From Pseudomonas sp. SJZ074 (GTDB lineage: Bacteria > Pseudomonadota > Gammaproteobacteria > Pseudomonadales > Pseudomonadaceae), in the NCBI RefSeq assembly GCF_007828215.1, contig NZ_VIUE01000007.1, forward strand, positions 144,758 to 208,757: a DNA stretch of 64,000 nt, in the 5' to 3' direction. Below the pieces are notes generated by a model. That model made no database searches. It saw only the letters and a list, made by a program, of their open reading frames with translations, and was not told the DNA's origin. The translations under genes were made by a program, and so were the position numbers. Shown one piece after another: positions 1-7,498 of the stretch. Each line of letters starts with the position of its first letter. Position 1 is the stretch's first letter.

Positions 1-1066
1 TGCGCCGGGTCCAGTCGTTGTTTTGCAGGATCCGGGTGGCGGACTGGATGGCATTGTTCTTCACGTACTGGATCGGCTCGTCTAGGGCGTATTCGGAAAA
101 ATCGATGCCCGTCGACGCCGAGAAATGTGCGACCCCGGCCTCGGCGCTGGCGTAGCTCAGGTACTCGGCGTGCCTGGCCCAGGCAGCTGCTTCGCTTTCG
201 CCGACGATCACGTTCAGGCCCATGAACACCTTGATATCCTCAGGCTTGCGTCCGCTCTGGATGGCGCTGGCGCGAACCTTGTCCACCTGGCTTCTGGTCG
301 CCGTCTTGTTCTGGCCGCTGATGAATACGCATTCGGCGTGGCGTCCGGCGAAAAGCAATCCGCGCTCCGAACTGCCGGCCTGGAACAGCACCGGTGTGCG
401 CTGGGGGGACGGCTCACAGAGGTGATAGCCTTCGACCTGATAGAACTCGCCCCGGTGTCGGACCTTATGGACTTTTTCCGGTTGGGCGTAGATCCGCTGC
501 TCGCGGTCGTTGAGCACAGCATCGTCTTCCCAGCTGCCTTCCCACAGCTGGTAGAGCACTTGCAGGTATTCGTCGGCCTGGTCGTAGCGGCGGTCATGCT
601 CGACCTGCGCAGTCAGGCCCATCGCCTTGGCGGCGCTTTCCAGGTAGCCGGTGACGATGTTCCAGCCGACTCGGCCACGGCTCAGATGGTCGAGGGTACT
701 CATGCGCCGGGCGAACAGGTACGGCGGTTCGTAGGTCAGGTTGGCGGTGAGGCCGAAGCCCAGGTTCTTCGTGGCGGCGGCCATCGCGCTGACCAGCAGC
801 AACGGGTCGTTGACCGGCAACTGAATCGACTCTTTCAGCGTGACGTCTACCGATTGCCGGTACACGTCGTAGACCCCGACGATATCGGCGATGAACAACC
901 CGTCGAACAGCCCGCGTTCCAGCAGCTGTGCCAACCCGGTCCAGTACTCGAGGGTGTTGTACTGGGTAGAAGTGTCCTGGGGGTGTGTCCACAGTCCGTG
1001 ATTGATGTGCCCGATGCAGTTCATGTTGAACGCGTTGAGCAGGATCTTTTTCTTGCCGGGCGCCAT
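1..1066 (-). CDS. FMN-dependent monooxygenase, NtaA/SnaA/DszA family (3' end outside window)
   Basis: The reading frame opens with ATG at 1064-1066 and runs off the left edge without a stop, giving 355 N-terminal codons of a family that is usually about 440-450 residues. The start reads MAPGKKKILLNAFNMN, followed by a GHINHGLW segment and a TYEPPYLFARRMSTLDHLSRGRVGWNIVTGY region cut here into RRMSTLDHLS and GRVGWNIVTG, typical of bacterial luciferase-like, FMNH2-using monooxygenases. Such enzymes oxidise organosulfur or amine compounds with reduced flavin from a partner reductase. The ATG overlaps the stop of the upstream SfnB-like gene (TGATG), so the genes are probably translationally coupled. 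Role in sulfur acquisition is inferred from the neighbours; the substrate is unknown. Confidence 0.88.
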   Translation of the reverse strand, partial: MAPGKKKILLNAFNMNCIGHINHGLWTHPQDTSTQYNTLEYWTGLAQLLERGLFDGLFIADIVGVYDVYRQSVDVTLKESIQLPVNDPLLLVSAMAAATKNLGFGLTANLTYEPPYLFARRMSTLDHLSRGRVGWNIVTGYLESAAKAMGLTAQVEHDRRYDQADEYLQVLYQLWEGSWEDDAVLNDREQRIYAQPEKVHKVRHRGEFYQVEGYHLCEPSPQRTPVLFQAGSSERGLLFAGRHAECVFISGQNKTATRSQVDKVRASAIQSGRKPEDIKVFMGLNVIVGESEAAAWARHAEYLSYASAEAGVAHFSASTGIDFSEYALDEPIQYVKNNAIQSATRILQNNDWTRR

Positions 1067-2259
1067 CAGATGGTCCCCCGCAGCGGCGGCTTTTCGTCAT
1101 TGAGATAGAAGTTGCCCACCGCGTGGTATTTCCAGCGCACCGGGTCATGCAGCGTATGTACCCGGGCATTACGCCAATGGCGGTCCAGACCATGCTCGGC
1201 CAGGGTCGCCTGGCTGCCGGCCAGCTCGAACAGCGTGCTGCCGGTGGCCAGGGAAATCTCGGTACTGATGGCGCGGGCTTCGGCCACGGCAATCGACGCG
1301 GCGGCGACCGTTTCGGCGTTGGTGTCGGCCTGGGCCCGGTCGAGAAATTCTCCGGCCCTTTCCAGCAGCGCTTCGGCGGCATGCAGGCGGCTGCTCAGTT
1401 GGCCGAAAATCTTGAGCGTGTGTGGATCGTCGGTGGCGACGTCGCTGGTGGCATCGATCCATGGTCGGGTTTTGCTGCGGACAAACTGCAGGGCATCTTC
1501 ATAGGCGGCTCGGGCGATGCCGGTGTCGATGGCGGCATGAAGAATCTGCGCCAGTGGCCCCACCGGCGTCGGCCGCTCGAAGGCGCTCTGGAATGGCACG
1601 ACGTCTGCGGCGCCGACATACACGTCTTCGAACACCACCGAACCGCTGCCGGTGGTGCGCTGACCGAAACCGCTCCAGTCATCGATGATCGTCAGGCCCT
1701 GGCTGCTGCGCGGCACGAATGCCAACTGTTGCACGCCGTTTTCATCCACCACGGCAGTGGGGATGCGCTGGGCGTAGAGCGCACCGGTGGCGTAGAACTT
1801 GCGACCGTTGATGCGATAGCCGTCGCCATCGCGGCGCAGTCGAGTGGTGCGGTGGTGGGCGGTTTGGGTTCCCAGTTCCGCCAGGGCGTTGCCGAACCGC
1901 TGGCCGGTCAGCACCTCGGCGTACAGGCGCCGTTTCTGCGCCTCACTGGCGTTGACCCGCAGCACTTCCACGGCATAGAAGTGATTTTGCGGGATCTGTC
2001 CGAGGGAGCCGTCGGCCTGGGTGATCAACGCGATGACTTTGGCCAGGGTGATGTTGGAAACCCCGGCGCCGCCATAGGCCTTGGGCACGCTGATGCCCCA
2101 CAAGCCGGAGCGTGAGAATGCCTCCAGCTCCGGATGCGGCAGGCGACGTTCGCGGTCGCGCAGGGCGCTGTCACGCTTGAAGTCATCGGCCAGGTCGCTG
2201 GCCACGATCAGGGCTTGTTCGTCGCTGGTGATCACCGCGACGTGTTGGGAAAGCGTCAT
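1066..2259 (-). CDS. sfnB: SfnB-family acyl-CoA dehydrogenase-like flavoprotein (copy 1)
   Basis: This 397-residue protein has the acyl-CoA dehydrogenase fold seen in SfnB, the sulfur-acquisition oxidoreductase linked to dimethylsulfone and sulfonate use in Pseudomonas. Visible family segments are SGLWGISVPKAYGGAG near residue 55, SLGQIPQNHF, the central WSGFGQRTTGSGS and the C-terminal HWRNARVHTLHDP followed by a WKYHAVGN stretch. I place the start at ATG 2259, preceded by a GGAG Shine-Dalgarno; the frame is open 45 codons further upstream but that extension looks like intergenic DNA. Its stop overlaps the ATG of the monooxygenase. It is clearly a paralogue of the next gene. The enzymatic reaction of SfnB proteins is not settled, so the substrate is left open. 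Confidence 0.88.
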   Translation of the reverse strand: MTLSQHVAVITSDEQALIVASDLADDFKRDSALRDRERRLPHPELEAFSRSGLWGISVPKAYGGAGVSNITLAKVIALITQADGSLGQIPQNHFYAVEVLRVNASEAQKRRLYAEVLTGQRFGNALAELGTQTAHHRTTRLRRDGDGYRINGRKFYATGALYAQRIPTAVVDENGVQQLAFVPRSSQGLTIIDDWSGFGQRTTGSGSVVFEDVYVGAADVVPFQSAFERPTPVGPLAQILHAAIDTGIARAAYEDALQFVRSKTRPWIDATSDVATDDPHTLKIFGQLSSRLHAAEALLERAGEFLDRAQADTNAETVAAASIAVAEARAISTEISLATGSTLFELAGSQATLAEHGLDRHWRNARVHTLHDPVRWKYHAVGNFYLNDEKPPLRGTI

Positions 2260-2282
2260 GTGCTGCTCCAGAAGTCGGGTGG

Positions 2283-3524
2283 TCAGATCCAGGAATGCCG
2301 GGCCGGCAAGGTGCCGTTCAGGTGGTAGGCCCCCACTGCGTGATACTTCCAGCGCACCGGGTCGTGCAGGGTATGGACGCGTGCATTGCGCCAATGACGG
2401 TCGAGGTTGAATTCAGCGAGGGTGGCCCGGCTGCCGGCCAGTTCAAACAGCTTTTCGCTGGCCAGCAGGGCAATTTCGGTGCTCAACACCTTGGCTTCGG
2501 CCACGGCTATCGAGGCCCGGGCGGCGGACTGCGCGGTAATGGGTGCGGTATTGACCTGGTCCAGCACCTGGCCGGCCTTGCGTAACAGCGCCTCGGTGGC
2601 GTGGAGGTCGATTTTCAGTCGGCCGATGTCGGCGATGACGTACGGGTCGTCGCTGGCCCGCTCGACCTTGGCCTCGATCCAGGGCCGGGAGCGTTCGCGG
2701 ATGAAGGCAATGGCGTCGTCGATTGCGCCACGGGCAATGCCCGCATCGATGGCGGCCTGGATCAATTGCGAGATCGCGCCTTGCACGTTTGGCGTCTCGT
2801 TGATGCGCCAGTTGTCTAACACCAGCCCGGTGTCAACGCGCACGTTGTTCAGCAACACGGTGCCGCTGGCGGTGGTGCGCTGACCGAACCCCGACCAGTC
2901 GTCGACAATGCGCAGGCCCGGTGTGCCGCGTCGCACGAAGGCCAGCACTTGCCGGCCCTCGTCATCCAGGGCCTTGACCGCCACCCAGTGGGCGAACAGT
3001 GCGCCTGTGGAATAGAACTTCTGGCCGTTGATGACAAAGCCGCGGCTGTCGGCGCTGATCCGCGCCTTGAGTTCCAGGGTGTTGCGGGTACCCCGTTCCG
3101 GCCCGGCGTTGCCGATGCGCCAGCCTTCGAGCACGCTGTTCAGGAGGATTTCTTTCTGCCGTTCGGTACCCGTGCCGAGAATCAGCTGGATTACACCAAA
3201 CTGGTTCTGCGGAATTTGTCCGAGGGCCGGGTCGGCAGCGGAAATGATCGAGAAGACTTCGGCGAGGGTGACGAACGAGACTTGCGGCCCGCCGTATTCT
3301 CGAGGGACAGCGATACTGCCGAGCCCGCTGCGGGTGAATTGCTCGATCTCAGACCAAGGCAGCTTGCGCTGTTGATCCCTTCGTGCGGCCTGTTGCCGGG
3401 CAACCTGTGCCAACTCCCGCGCGGCCTGGATTGCCTCGGCATCGTTGCGCAGCACCTGGGCGGGCAGCAACGGGGGGGAGACGTCCAGATCGCTCTGGAC
3501 CTTTGCTTGCGCCAGACCAGACAT
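2283..3524 (-). CDS. sfnB: SfnB-family acyl-CoA dehydrogenase-like flavoprotein (copy 2)
   Basis: This is a 413-residue SfnB-like flavoprotein, first gene of the three-gene cluster. It shares with its downstream paralogue the SGLGSIAVPREYGGP segment, GQIPQNQFG, WSGFGQRTTASGT and the closing HWRNARVHTLHDPVRWKYH block (split here as HWRNARVHTL and HDPVRWKYH). GTG at 3527 and ATG at 3524 are adjacent in frame; a GGAG lies 5 and 8 bases upstream respectively, and I prefer the ATG. Only 23 bases separate it from copy 1, so the cluster is very likely one transcript. The upstream gap carries a spaced inverted repeat that may be an operator. Confidence 0.88.
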   Translation of the reverse strand: MSGLAQAKVQSDLDVSPPLLPAQVLRNDAEAIQAARELAQVARQQAARRDQQRKLPWSEIEQFTRSGLGSIAVPREYGGPQVSFVTLAEVFSIISAADPALGQIPQNQFGVIQLILGTGTERQKEILLNSVLEGWRIGNAGPERGTRNTLELKARISADSRGFVINGQKFYSTGALFAHWVAVKALDDEGRQVLAFVRRGTPGLRIVDDWSGFGQRTTASGTVLLNNVRVDTGLVLDNWRINETPNVQGAISQLIQAAIDAGIARGAIDDAIAFIRERSRPWIEAKVERASDDPYVIADIGRLKIDLHATEALLRKAGQVLDQVNTAPITAQSAARASIAVAEAKVLSTEIALLASEKLFELAGSRATLAEFNLDRHWRNARVHTLHDPVRWKYHAVGAYHLNGTLPARHSWI

Positions 3525-3646
3525 CACCGCCGCTCCATGGCTGTTGGCAGAGCCTGGGGGGGCTGCGCCCGGGTGATTGTGTTCCGTACCATACCCACCT
3601 CACATCTCAAGAAAATCAGGAATGTCCGGTGGTCCGGTGTATATAC

Positions 3647-3685
3647 CCTAAACGGATGGAAATTCTTTTTGAACTAACGTTTAGG
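3647..3685. promoter_or_regulatory. Spaced inverted repeat upstream of the sfnB cluster, candidate operator
   Basis: CCTAAACG at 3647-3654 and CGTTTAGG at 3678-3685 are perfect reverse complements with centres 31 bp apart, close to three helical turns. They lie about 120-160 bp upstream of the first sfnB start. A TATATAC sequence at 3640-3646 could be a -10 box on the minus strand. The sequence shows the repeat; regulator binding is inference, and no known consensus is claimed. Confidence 0.4.
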
Positions 3686-3740
3686 AATATGTATAGAGGT
3701 CTTTCGCCACAGAAAACTTCCTCACCCGGAACCTGTTGTA

Positions 3741-4511
3741 TCAAGGCTTTTTACGCCGCGGTTCGGCGGCCATGAGCGCTTCTTTCGGCGGCGTTTTCAA
3801 ATAGGACCTGGCACACCCTATCGTCAGCGTCCGGGGCGGCGCCCAATGGGAGTTGTTGCCCACACGATCAAGGATGCAGTAGCTCACCTCCAGGCGCAGG
3901 TCTTCTCCTGCCTCCAGAATGATCTCCGGGGGGACCCAGACATTGATCGGCTGGCCCACTTCGCTGGATTTGATCCGGGGCAGGTCCATGCGCACATCGC
4001 CCCAGCGCAAGGTGATTGCATCGTCGACGGCCATGTTCAGGTAGGGCTCGATAGTCAGCGGGACGCCGCGTTTGATCTGGCTCGGGTTCACCCCTTGGCG
4101 ACGGATGGCGTCCGGAATACGCACCGGTGCCAGCCCCTGGTTCTCATCGCCACTCAGGGCCGCCGGTTGGCCGCCGGGGCAGTCGAGCTTGACCTGCACC
4201 CGATGCGTTGCCGACAGCGCCGGCCCGCGCCCGACCCGCATCACACGATAATGGATACGCGAGGTCCCGTTGACGATGAAGCTCTCCGGTACACGCAAGG
4301 TGACACTGGCATGTGTGTCGGCCTCGGTCAGCAGGCGCGAGCCGACGTAGCAGTTGTCCCAGAACAGTTCGATCAAGTCGCCGGCGTCCATGCCGGGGTA
4401 AGGTGCGATGAGCACTTCCAGGCGGGCGGCACCGGTGATGTTGATACCGCTACGGCAGGTGTTGGCCAGGGCGGGGGCGGCGAGTTCCGGAATAGTTGAC
4501 GTACCTGTCAT
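3741..4511 (-). CDS. Hypothetical protein with two Ig-like beta-sandwich repeats
   Basis: This 256-residue protein starts at ATG 4511 behind an ideal AAGGAG; the in-frame extension to 4559 lacks such a site. Two similar halves can be read. The first, about residues 28-125, has an APYPGMDAGDLIELFWDN motif followed by VTLRVPESFI. The second, about residues 145-235, has IEPYLNMAVDDAITLRWGD followed by NVWVPPEIIL. The pattern (a Y-P/N-M, then G/D-D-x-I-x-L-x-W) resembles Ig-like repeats of large Pseudomonas surface or secreted proteins. There is no signal peptide or membrane segment, so an intracellular or non-classically exported protein is implied. The tail is basic (EPRRKKP). Function is unknown. 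Confidence 0.75.
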   Translation of the reverse strand: MTGTSTIPELAAPALANTCRSGINITGAARLEVLIAPYPGMDAGDLIELFWDNCYVGSRLLTEADTHASVTLRVPESFIVNGTSRIHYRVMRVGRGPALSATHRVQVKLDCPGGQPAALSGDENQGLAPVRIPDAIRRQGVNPSQIKRGVPLTIEPYLNMAVDDAITLRWGDVRMDLPRIKSSEVGQPINVWVPPEIILEAGEDLRLEVSYCILDRVGNNSHWAPPRTLTIGCARSYLKTPPKEALMAAEPRRKKP

Positions 4512-4973
4512 GGTGATCTCCTTGATGCTGAAAAACGAAGTCCGTTTCGGAAAGAGCAAAGGCGCTGATATACACGACTATTTTATTGTGCAGTCTTGAA
4601 TGCTGTTTCTATGGTTATCGCTGCGTACAACTAAAATAGTGTGCTGCGCCTGTTGGTCTAAATACGGGGTCGATAGTTTCAGTGTCAATAGAGGTGGTTG
4701 CTTATCGGTGGACGGTGCAGCTCTTCAGAAATGTCCTACGCGATGAAGTTAAAAATATACAGAGCGAATCGCCTTTTGCCTCGGCTTGAAGGTGTGGCCG
4801 AAGGGTTGTGGAGCAAGAGCGGGGCAGAGAGCTTGGCGCGAAGGAAAGTGCTGCGAGAGGTATGTATATATCGCACTTCAATTCATTGAAGGTTTTAAGC
4901 GGGGTTCAAATTGCTGGCTTGTATTCAAGTCGACAGCCCCTTCCGTCCCTGGAAGTAAGTCTTTATCGATAAG
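4512..4973. other. AT-rich gene-free gap
   Basis: This 462-base gap between the start of the Ig-like gene and the end of tcyN is more AT-rich than its surroundings. I find no convincing gene; a 63-codon frame at 4698-4889 lacks a ribosome binding site and family resemblance. It contains a perfect 16-base palindrome at 4876-4891 (CTTCAAT, TC, ATTGAAG) followed by GTTTT, which could be an operator or a weak hairpin. The promoter of the Ig-like gene must lie at its left side. Confidence 0.5.
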
Positions 4974-5735
4974 TTACTGTGCACCGTGACCGGCCGAGAG
5001 AAACTTGCTGAGAAACTGCCGGGTGCGTTCTTCCCTGGGCGCTGCGAACATTGCCTTGGCTTCACCTTGTTCGACGATCACGCCCTTGTCGAAGAACACC
5101 ACGCGGTTCGCCACGTCACGGGCAAAGCTCATTTCATGGGTCACGATGACCATGGTGCGTTTTTCTTCGGCCAGGCCGCGAATGGTCGCCAGGACTTCTC
5201 CGACCAGTTCCGGGTCCAGCGCCGAGGTCGGTTCGTCGAACAGGATCACCTGCGGCTCCATCGCCAAAGCCCGGGCAATCGCCACCCGTTGTTGCTGACC
5301 GCCGGAGAGGCGTCGTGGATAGGCGTCCTCCTTGCCAGCCAGGCCGACCTTGGCCAACAGCTTGCGGCCCAGGGTTTCGGCGTCGGCACGTGGGGTCTTT
5401 TTCACCACCAGCGGGCCTTCGATGACATTTTCCAGGGCCGTGCGATGGGGAAACAGATTGAAATTCTGGAACACAAAACCCACTTGCTGGCGCAGACGAC
5501 GCACCAGGCCCTGTTGCTGGTTCAGCGGGCGGCTGCCATCGATTTCGATGTCACCAACCTTGATCCGGCCGCTGCTGGGTTCTTCGAGGAAGTTCAGGCA
5601 GCGCAGGAACGTGGTCTTGCCCGAGCCGCTGGGGCCGATGATTGCAACGACTTCGCCTTCTTCGATCTTCAGGTCGATGCCATTAAGCACCACCTGACCC
5701 TTGAACTGCTTTGTCAGTTTTTCCACGACAATCAT
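4974..5735 (-). CDS. tcyN: Cystine-type amino acid ABC transporter, ATP-binding protein
   Basis: This 253-residue ATPase energises uptake of cystine or a related sulfur amino acid. Walker A is GPSGSGKT near residue 34, the Q-loop FVFQNFNLF lies near 88, the signature LSGGQQQRVAIARAL near 143 and Walker B VILFDEPTSALDP near 164, then the H-loop VTHEM. Polar amino acid ATPases of the HisP/GlnQ group have this length and pattern. The cystine assignment rests on the solute-binding protein and the adjacent D-cysteine desulfhydrase. It lies 3 bases after the permease stop, as last gene of the operon. Confidence 0.9.
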   Translation of the reverse strand: MIVVEKLTKQFKGQVVLNGIDLKIEEGEVVAIIGPSGSGKTTFLRCLNFLEEPSSGRIKVGDIEIDGSRPLNQQQGLVRRLRQQVGFVFQNFNLFPHRTALENVIEGPLVVKKTPRADAETLGRKLLAKVGLAGKEDAYPRRLSGGQQQRVAIARALAMEPQVILFDEPTSALDPELVGEVLATIRGLAEEKRTMVIVTHEMSFARDVANRVVFFDKGVIVEQGEAKAMFAAPREERTRQFLSKFLSAGHGAQ

Positions 5736-5738
5736 GGA

Positions 5739-6404
5739 TCAGGACTCCTGGTCATGCCGATTGACCCGGGCTTCCAGGACGTTCTGCAGGTGCGAGAGCA
5801 CGCTTGCCAGAACCCAGTAGATCAGCGCGGCGGCAAGGTACATGGTGAAGATTTCGAAGGTTCGCGCGGTGATCAGCTGCGCCTGGCGGAACAGCTCCGG
5901 CACCTGGATGGTCGCCGCCAGCGCGGTGTCCTTGACCAGGGAAATGAAGCTGTTGCCCAACGGTGGCAGGGCTGTGCGTGCGGCTTGCGGCAGGATGGCC
6001 CGGCGCAGGGTCTGGGCGCGGGTCATGCCGATACTCGCCGCCGCTTCCCACTGGCCACGCTCGATGGAGCTGATGGCGGCCCGCAGGATTTCACACGCAT
6101 AAGCCGCCATGTTCAGCGAGAAGCCGATCAGCGCCGCCGGCAGCGGGTCTAGCTCGACCCCCAGTTGCGGCAGCCCGTAATAGATCACGAACAACTGCAC
6201 CAGCAACGGCGTGCCGCGAAAGAACGACACGTAGATGCGGGCGACCCAGCTCACCAGTTTGAAGCGCGACAGGCGCATCAGCGCCAGGCCGAACCCCAGC
6301 AGCAAGCCGAAGAACATGCCGCCCAGGCTGAGGATCACCGTGTAGTACGCGCCCTTGAGCAGAAAGGGCGCGGAGTCCAGCGCGAGTTGGAAAGCCTCTT
6401 CCAT
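5739..6404 (-). CDS. tcyL: Cystine-type amino acid ABC transporter, permease
   Basis: This 221-residue inner-membrane permease belongs to the HisM/GlnP group. Hydrophobic segments begin near residues 18, 55, 85 and 185, and the EAA loop appears as GQWEAAASIGMTRAQTLRRA near residue 137, which contacts the ATPase. The ATG shares one base with the stop of the binding-protein gene (TAATG), and the ATPase follows after 3 bases. The set tcyJ-tcyL-tcyN is typical of the FliY/YecSC cystine importer of gamma-proteobacteria. Confidence 0.9.
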   Translation of the reverse strand: MEEAFQLALDSAPFLLKGAYYTVILSLGGMFFGLLLGFGLALMRLSRFKLVSWVARIYVSFFRGTPLLVQLFVIYYGLPQLGVELDPLPAALIGFSLNMAAYACEILRAAISSIERGQWEAAASIGMTRAQTLRRAILPQAARTALPPLGNSFISLVKDTALAATIQVPELFRQAQLITARTFEIFTMYLAAALIYWVLASVLSHLQNVLEARVNRHDQES

Positions 6405-7198
6405 TATTGAGTGACGTCAGCGCTGAAGTATTTTTGCGAAAGCTCTTTCAGCTTGCCGTTGGCGCGCAGCTTGTCGATCGCCTTGTTTACCGCGTCCAGC
6501 AGTTCAGGTTCGTCTTTGCGCAGGGCAATCCCGGCTTCCTGGCGAGAGAACGCTTCGCCGGCGGCGGCAGTGTCCTTGGCTTTCTTGGCGTATTCCAAGG
6601 CGGCGAGACGGTCGATCAGGATGGCGTCGATACGGCCGACACGCAGGTCCTGGAACTTGGTCGGATCATCTTCGTAGGTGCGCACGTCAGCACCCGGTAC
6701 GTTGGCCTTGACCCACTGCTCGTAGTTGGTGCCCAGACCCACGCCGACTTTCTTGCCCGCAAGGTCAGCGGCGGTCTTGATGCTGTCTTTGTTCTTGGTC
6801 AGGGTCAGTGCCTGGATCCCGGAAACGGTATACGGCTTGGAGAAGTTGTACTTCTTCTTGCGCTCTTCGGAAATGGTCACCTGGTTGATCACCGCGTCCA
6901 GACGCTTGGACTCCAGCGCCGCAAGAATGCCGTCCCATTTGGTTGGCTGCAGCTGGACCTTCACCCCCAGCTCCTCGGCCAGGGCTTCGGAAAACTCCAC
7001 TTCGAAACCGGCCAGCTTGCCGTCGGCATCGACGAAGCTGAACGGTGGATAAGTGCCTTCCAGGCCGACGTTGATCACGCCCGCATCCTTGATTTTTTGC
7101 AGTTGCTCACCGGCAGTTGCTTGCCCCAGCAGGCCCGCGCTCAATGCCAGGCCCAGCGAACCGATCAACAGGTTGCGACGTAATGCGGAAAAATTCAT
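6404..7198 (-). CDS. tcyJ: Cystine-type periplasmic solute-binding protein
   Basis: This 264-residue protein starts at ATG 7198 with MNFSALRRNL, a hydrophobic core and a likely AxA cleavage after ATA near residue 28. The mature part begins EQLQKIKDAGVINVGLEGTY and contains PPFSFVDADGKLAGFEVEFS (positions about 45-64), the signature of family 3 solute-binding proteins. It captures the amino acid in the periplasm for TcyLN. FliY/TcyJ-like binding of cystine is inferred from overall pattern and from dcyD next door. A good sigma70-type promoter lies about 120 bases upstream, implying a long leader. Confidence 0.9.
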   Translation of the reverse strand: MNFSALRRNLLIGSLGLALSAGLLGQATAGEQLQKIKDAGVINVGLEGTYPPFSFVDADGKLAGFEVEFSEALAEELGVKVQLQPTKWDGILAALESKRLDAVINQVTISEERKKKYNFSKPYTVSGIQALTLTKNKDSIKTAADLAGKKVGVGLGTNYEQWVKANVPGADVRTYEDDPTKFQDLRVGRIDAILIDRLAALEYAKKAKDTAAAGEAFSRQEAGIALRKDEPELLDAVNKAIDKLRANGKLKELSQKYFSADVTQ

Positions 7199-7318
7199 GA
7201 CAAGCCCCTGTGTTTTCTTATGAAACATTATTTGGATGAAGAAGGCGTAGCCGCGATTCGAAAAGATTGCCACATCCTGCCTCAAAGCAGCTCGGGCGTC
7301 TCGCGGCAAATGCGCCTT

Positions 7319-7354
7319 CGGCGAAACTATAAGATGGGTTTTATAGATTGGAAA
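7319..7354 (-). promoter_or_regulatory. Predicted sigma70 promoter of the tcyJLN operon
   Basis: Read on the minus strand, TTTCCA (7349-7354, 4 of 6 with TTGACA) and TATAGT (7326-7331, 5 of 6 with TATAAT) are separated by exactly 17 bases. Transcription would start near 7319 and give a leader of about 120 bases before tcyJ. Sulfur-starvation control through CysB is plausible but not shown by the sequence. Confidence 0.5.
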
Positions 7355-7375
7355 ATAATATTAAATCTTACAAAT

Positions 7376-7390
7376 ATTCCAATATGGAAT
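7376..7390. promoter_or_regulatory. 15-bp palindrome upstream of the tcy promoter
   Basis: ATTCCA, a 3-base spacer and TGGAAT form a perfect palindrome 22 bases upstream of the predicted -35 box of tcyJ. The position suits an activator site. The surrounding 40 bases are strongly AT-rich, so chance symmetry is possible. Confidence 0.35.
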
Positions 7391-7400
7391 GAGTTTTCAG

Positions 7401-7490
7401 TGTAGGAGCGAGCCTGCTCGCGATGGCGGTGGGTCAGCCAAATTTATCTTACTGACCCACCGCCTTCGCGAGCAGGCTCGCTCCCACAGG
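7401..7490. repeat. REP pair (inverted), GAGCGAGCCTGCTCGCG type
   Basis: Two inverted copies of a REP unit, TGTAGGAGCGAGCCTGCTCG at the left and its complement CGAGCAGGCTCGCTCCCACA at the right, flank a short core that is itself palindromic (GGCGGTGGGTCAG with CTGACCCACCGCC). It lies between dcyD and the tcy promoter region. Copies of the same type occur at 12651-12736 and 39161-39238. Confidence 0.9.
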
Positions 7491-7498
7491 GGATCTTC

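Noticed and set aside
125..1108. A long plus-strand frame of 327 codons opposite the monooxygenase gene
   Set aside because: It is the antisense shadow of a recognisable flavin monooxygenase with high GC codon bias; it has no ribosome site or family resemblance.
3540..3600. Possible sigma54 promoter (TGGTACG) upstream of the sfnB operon
   Set aside because: Only the -24 half fits; the -12 half at the required spacing reads ACAA rather than TTGC.
4698..4889. A 63-codon frame in the AT-rich gap
   Set aside because: It begins at a non-ATG codon without a ribosome site and resembles no family.
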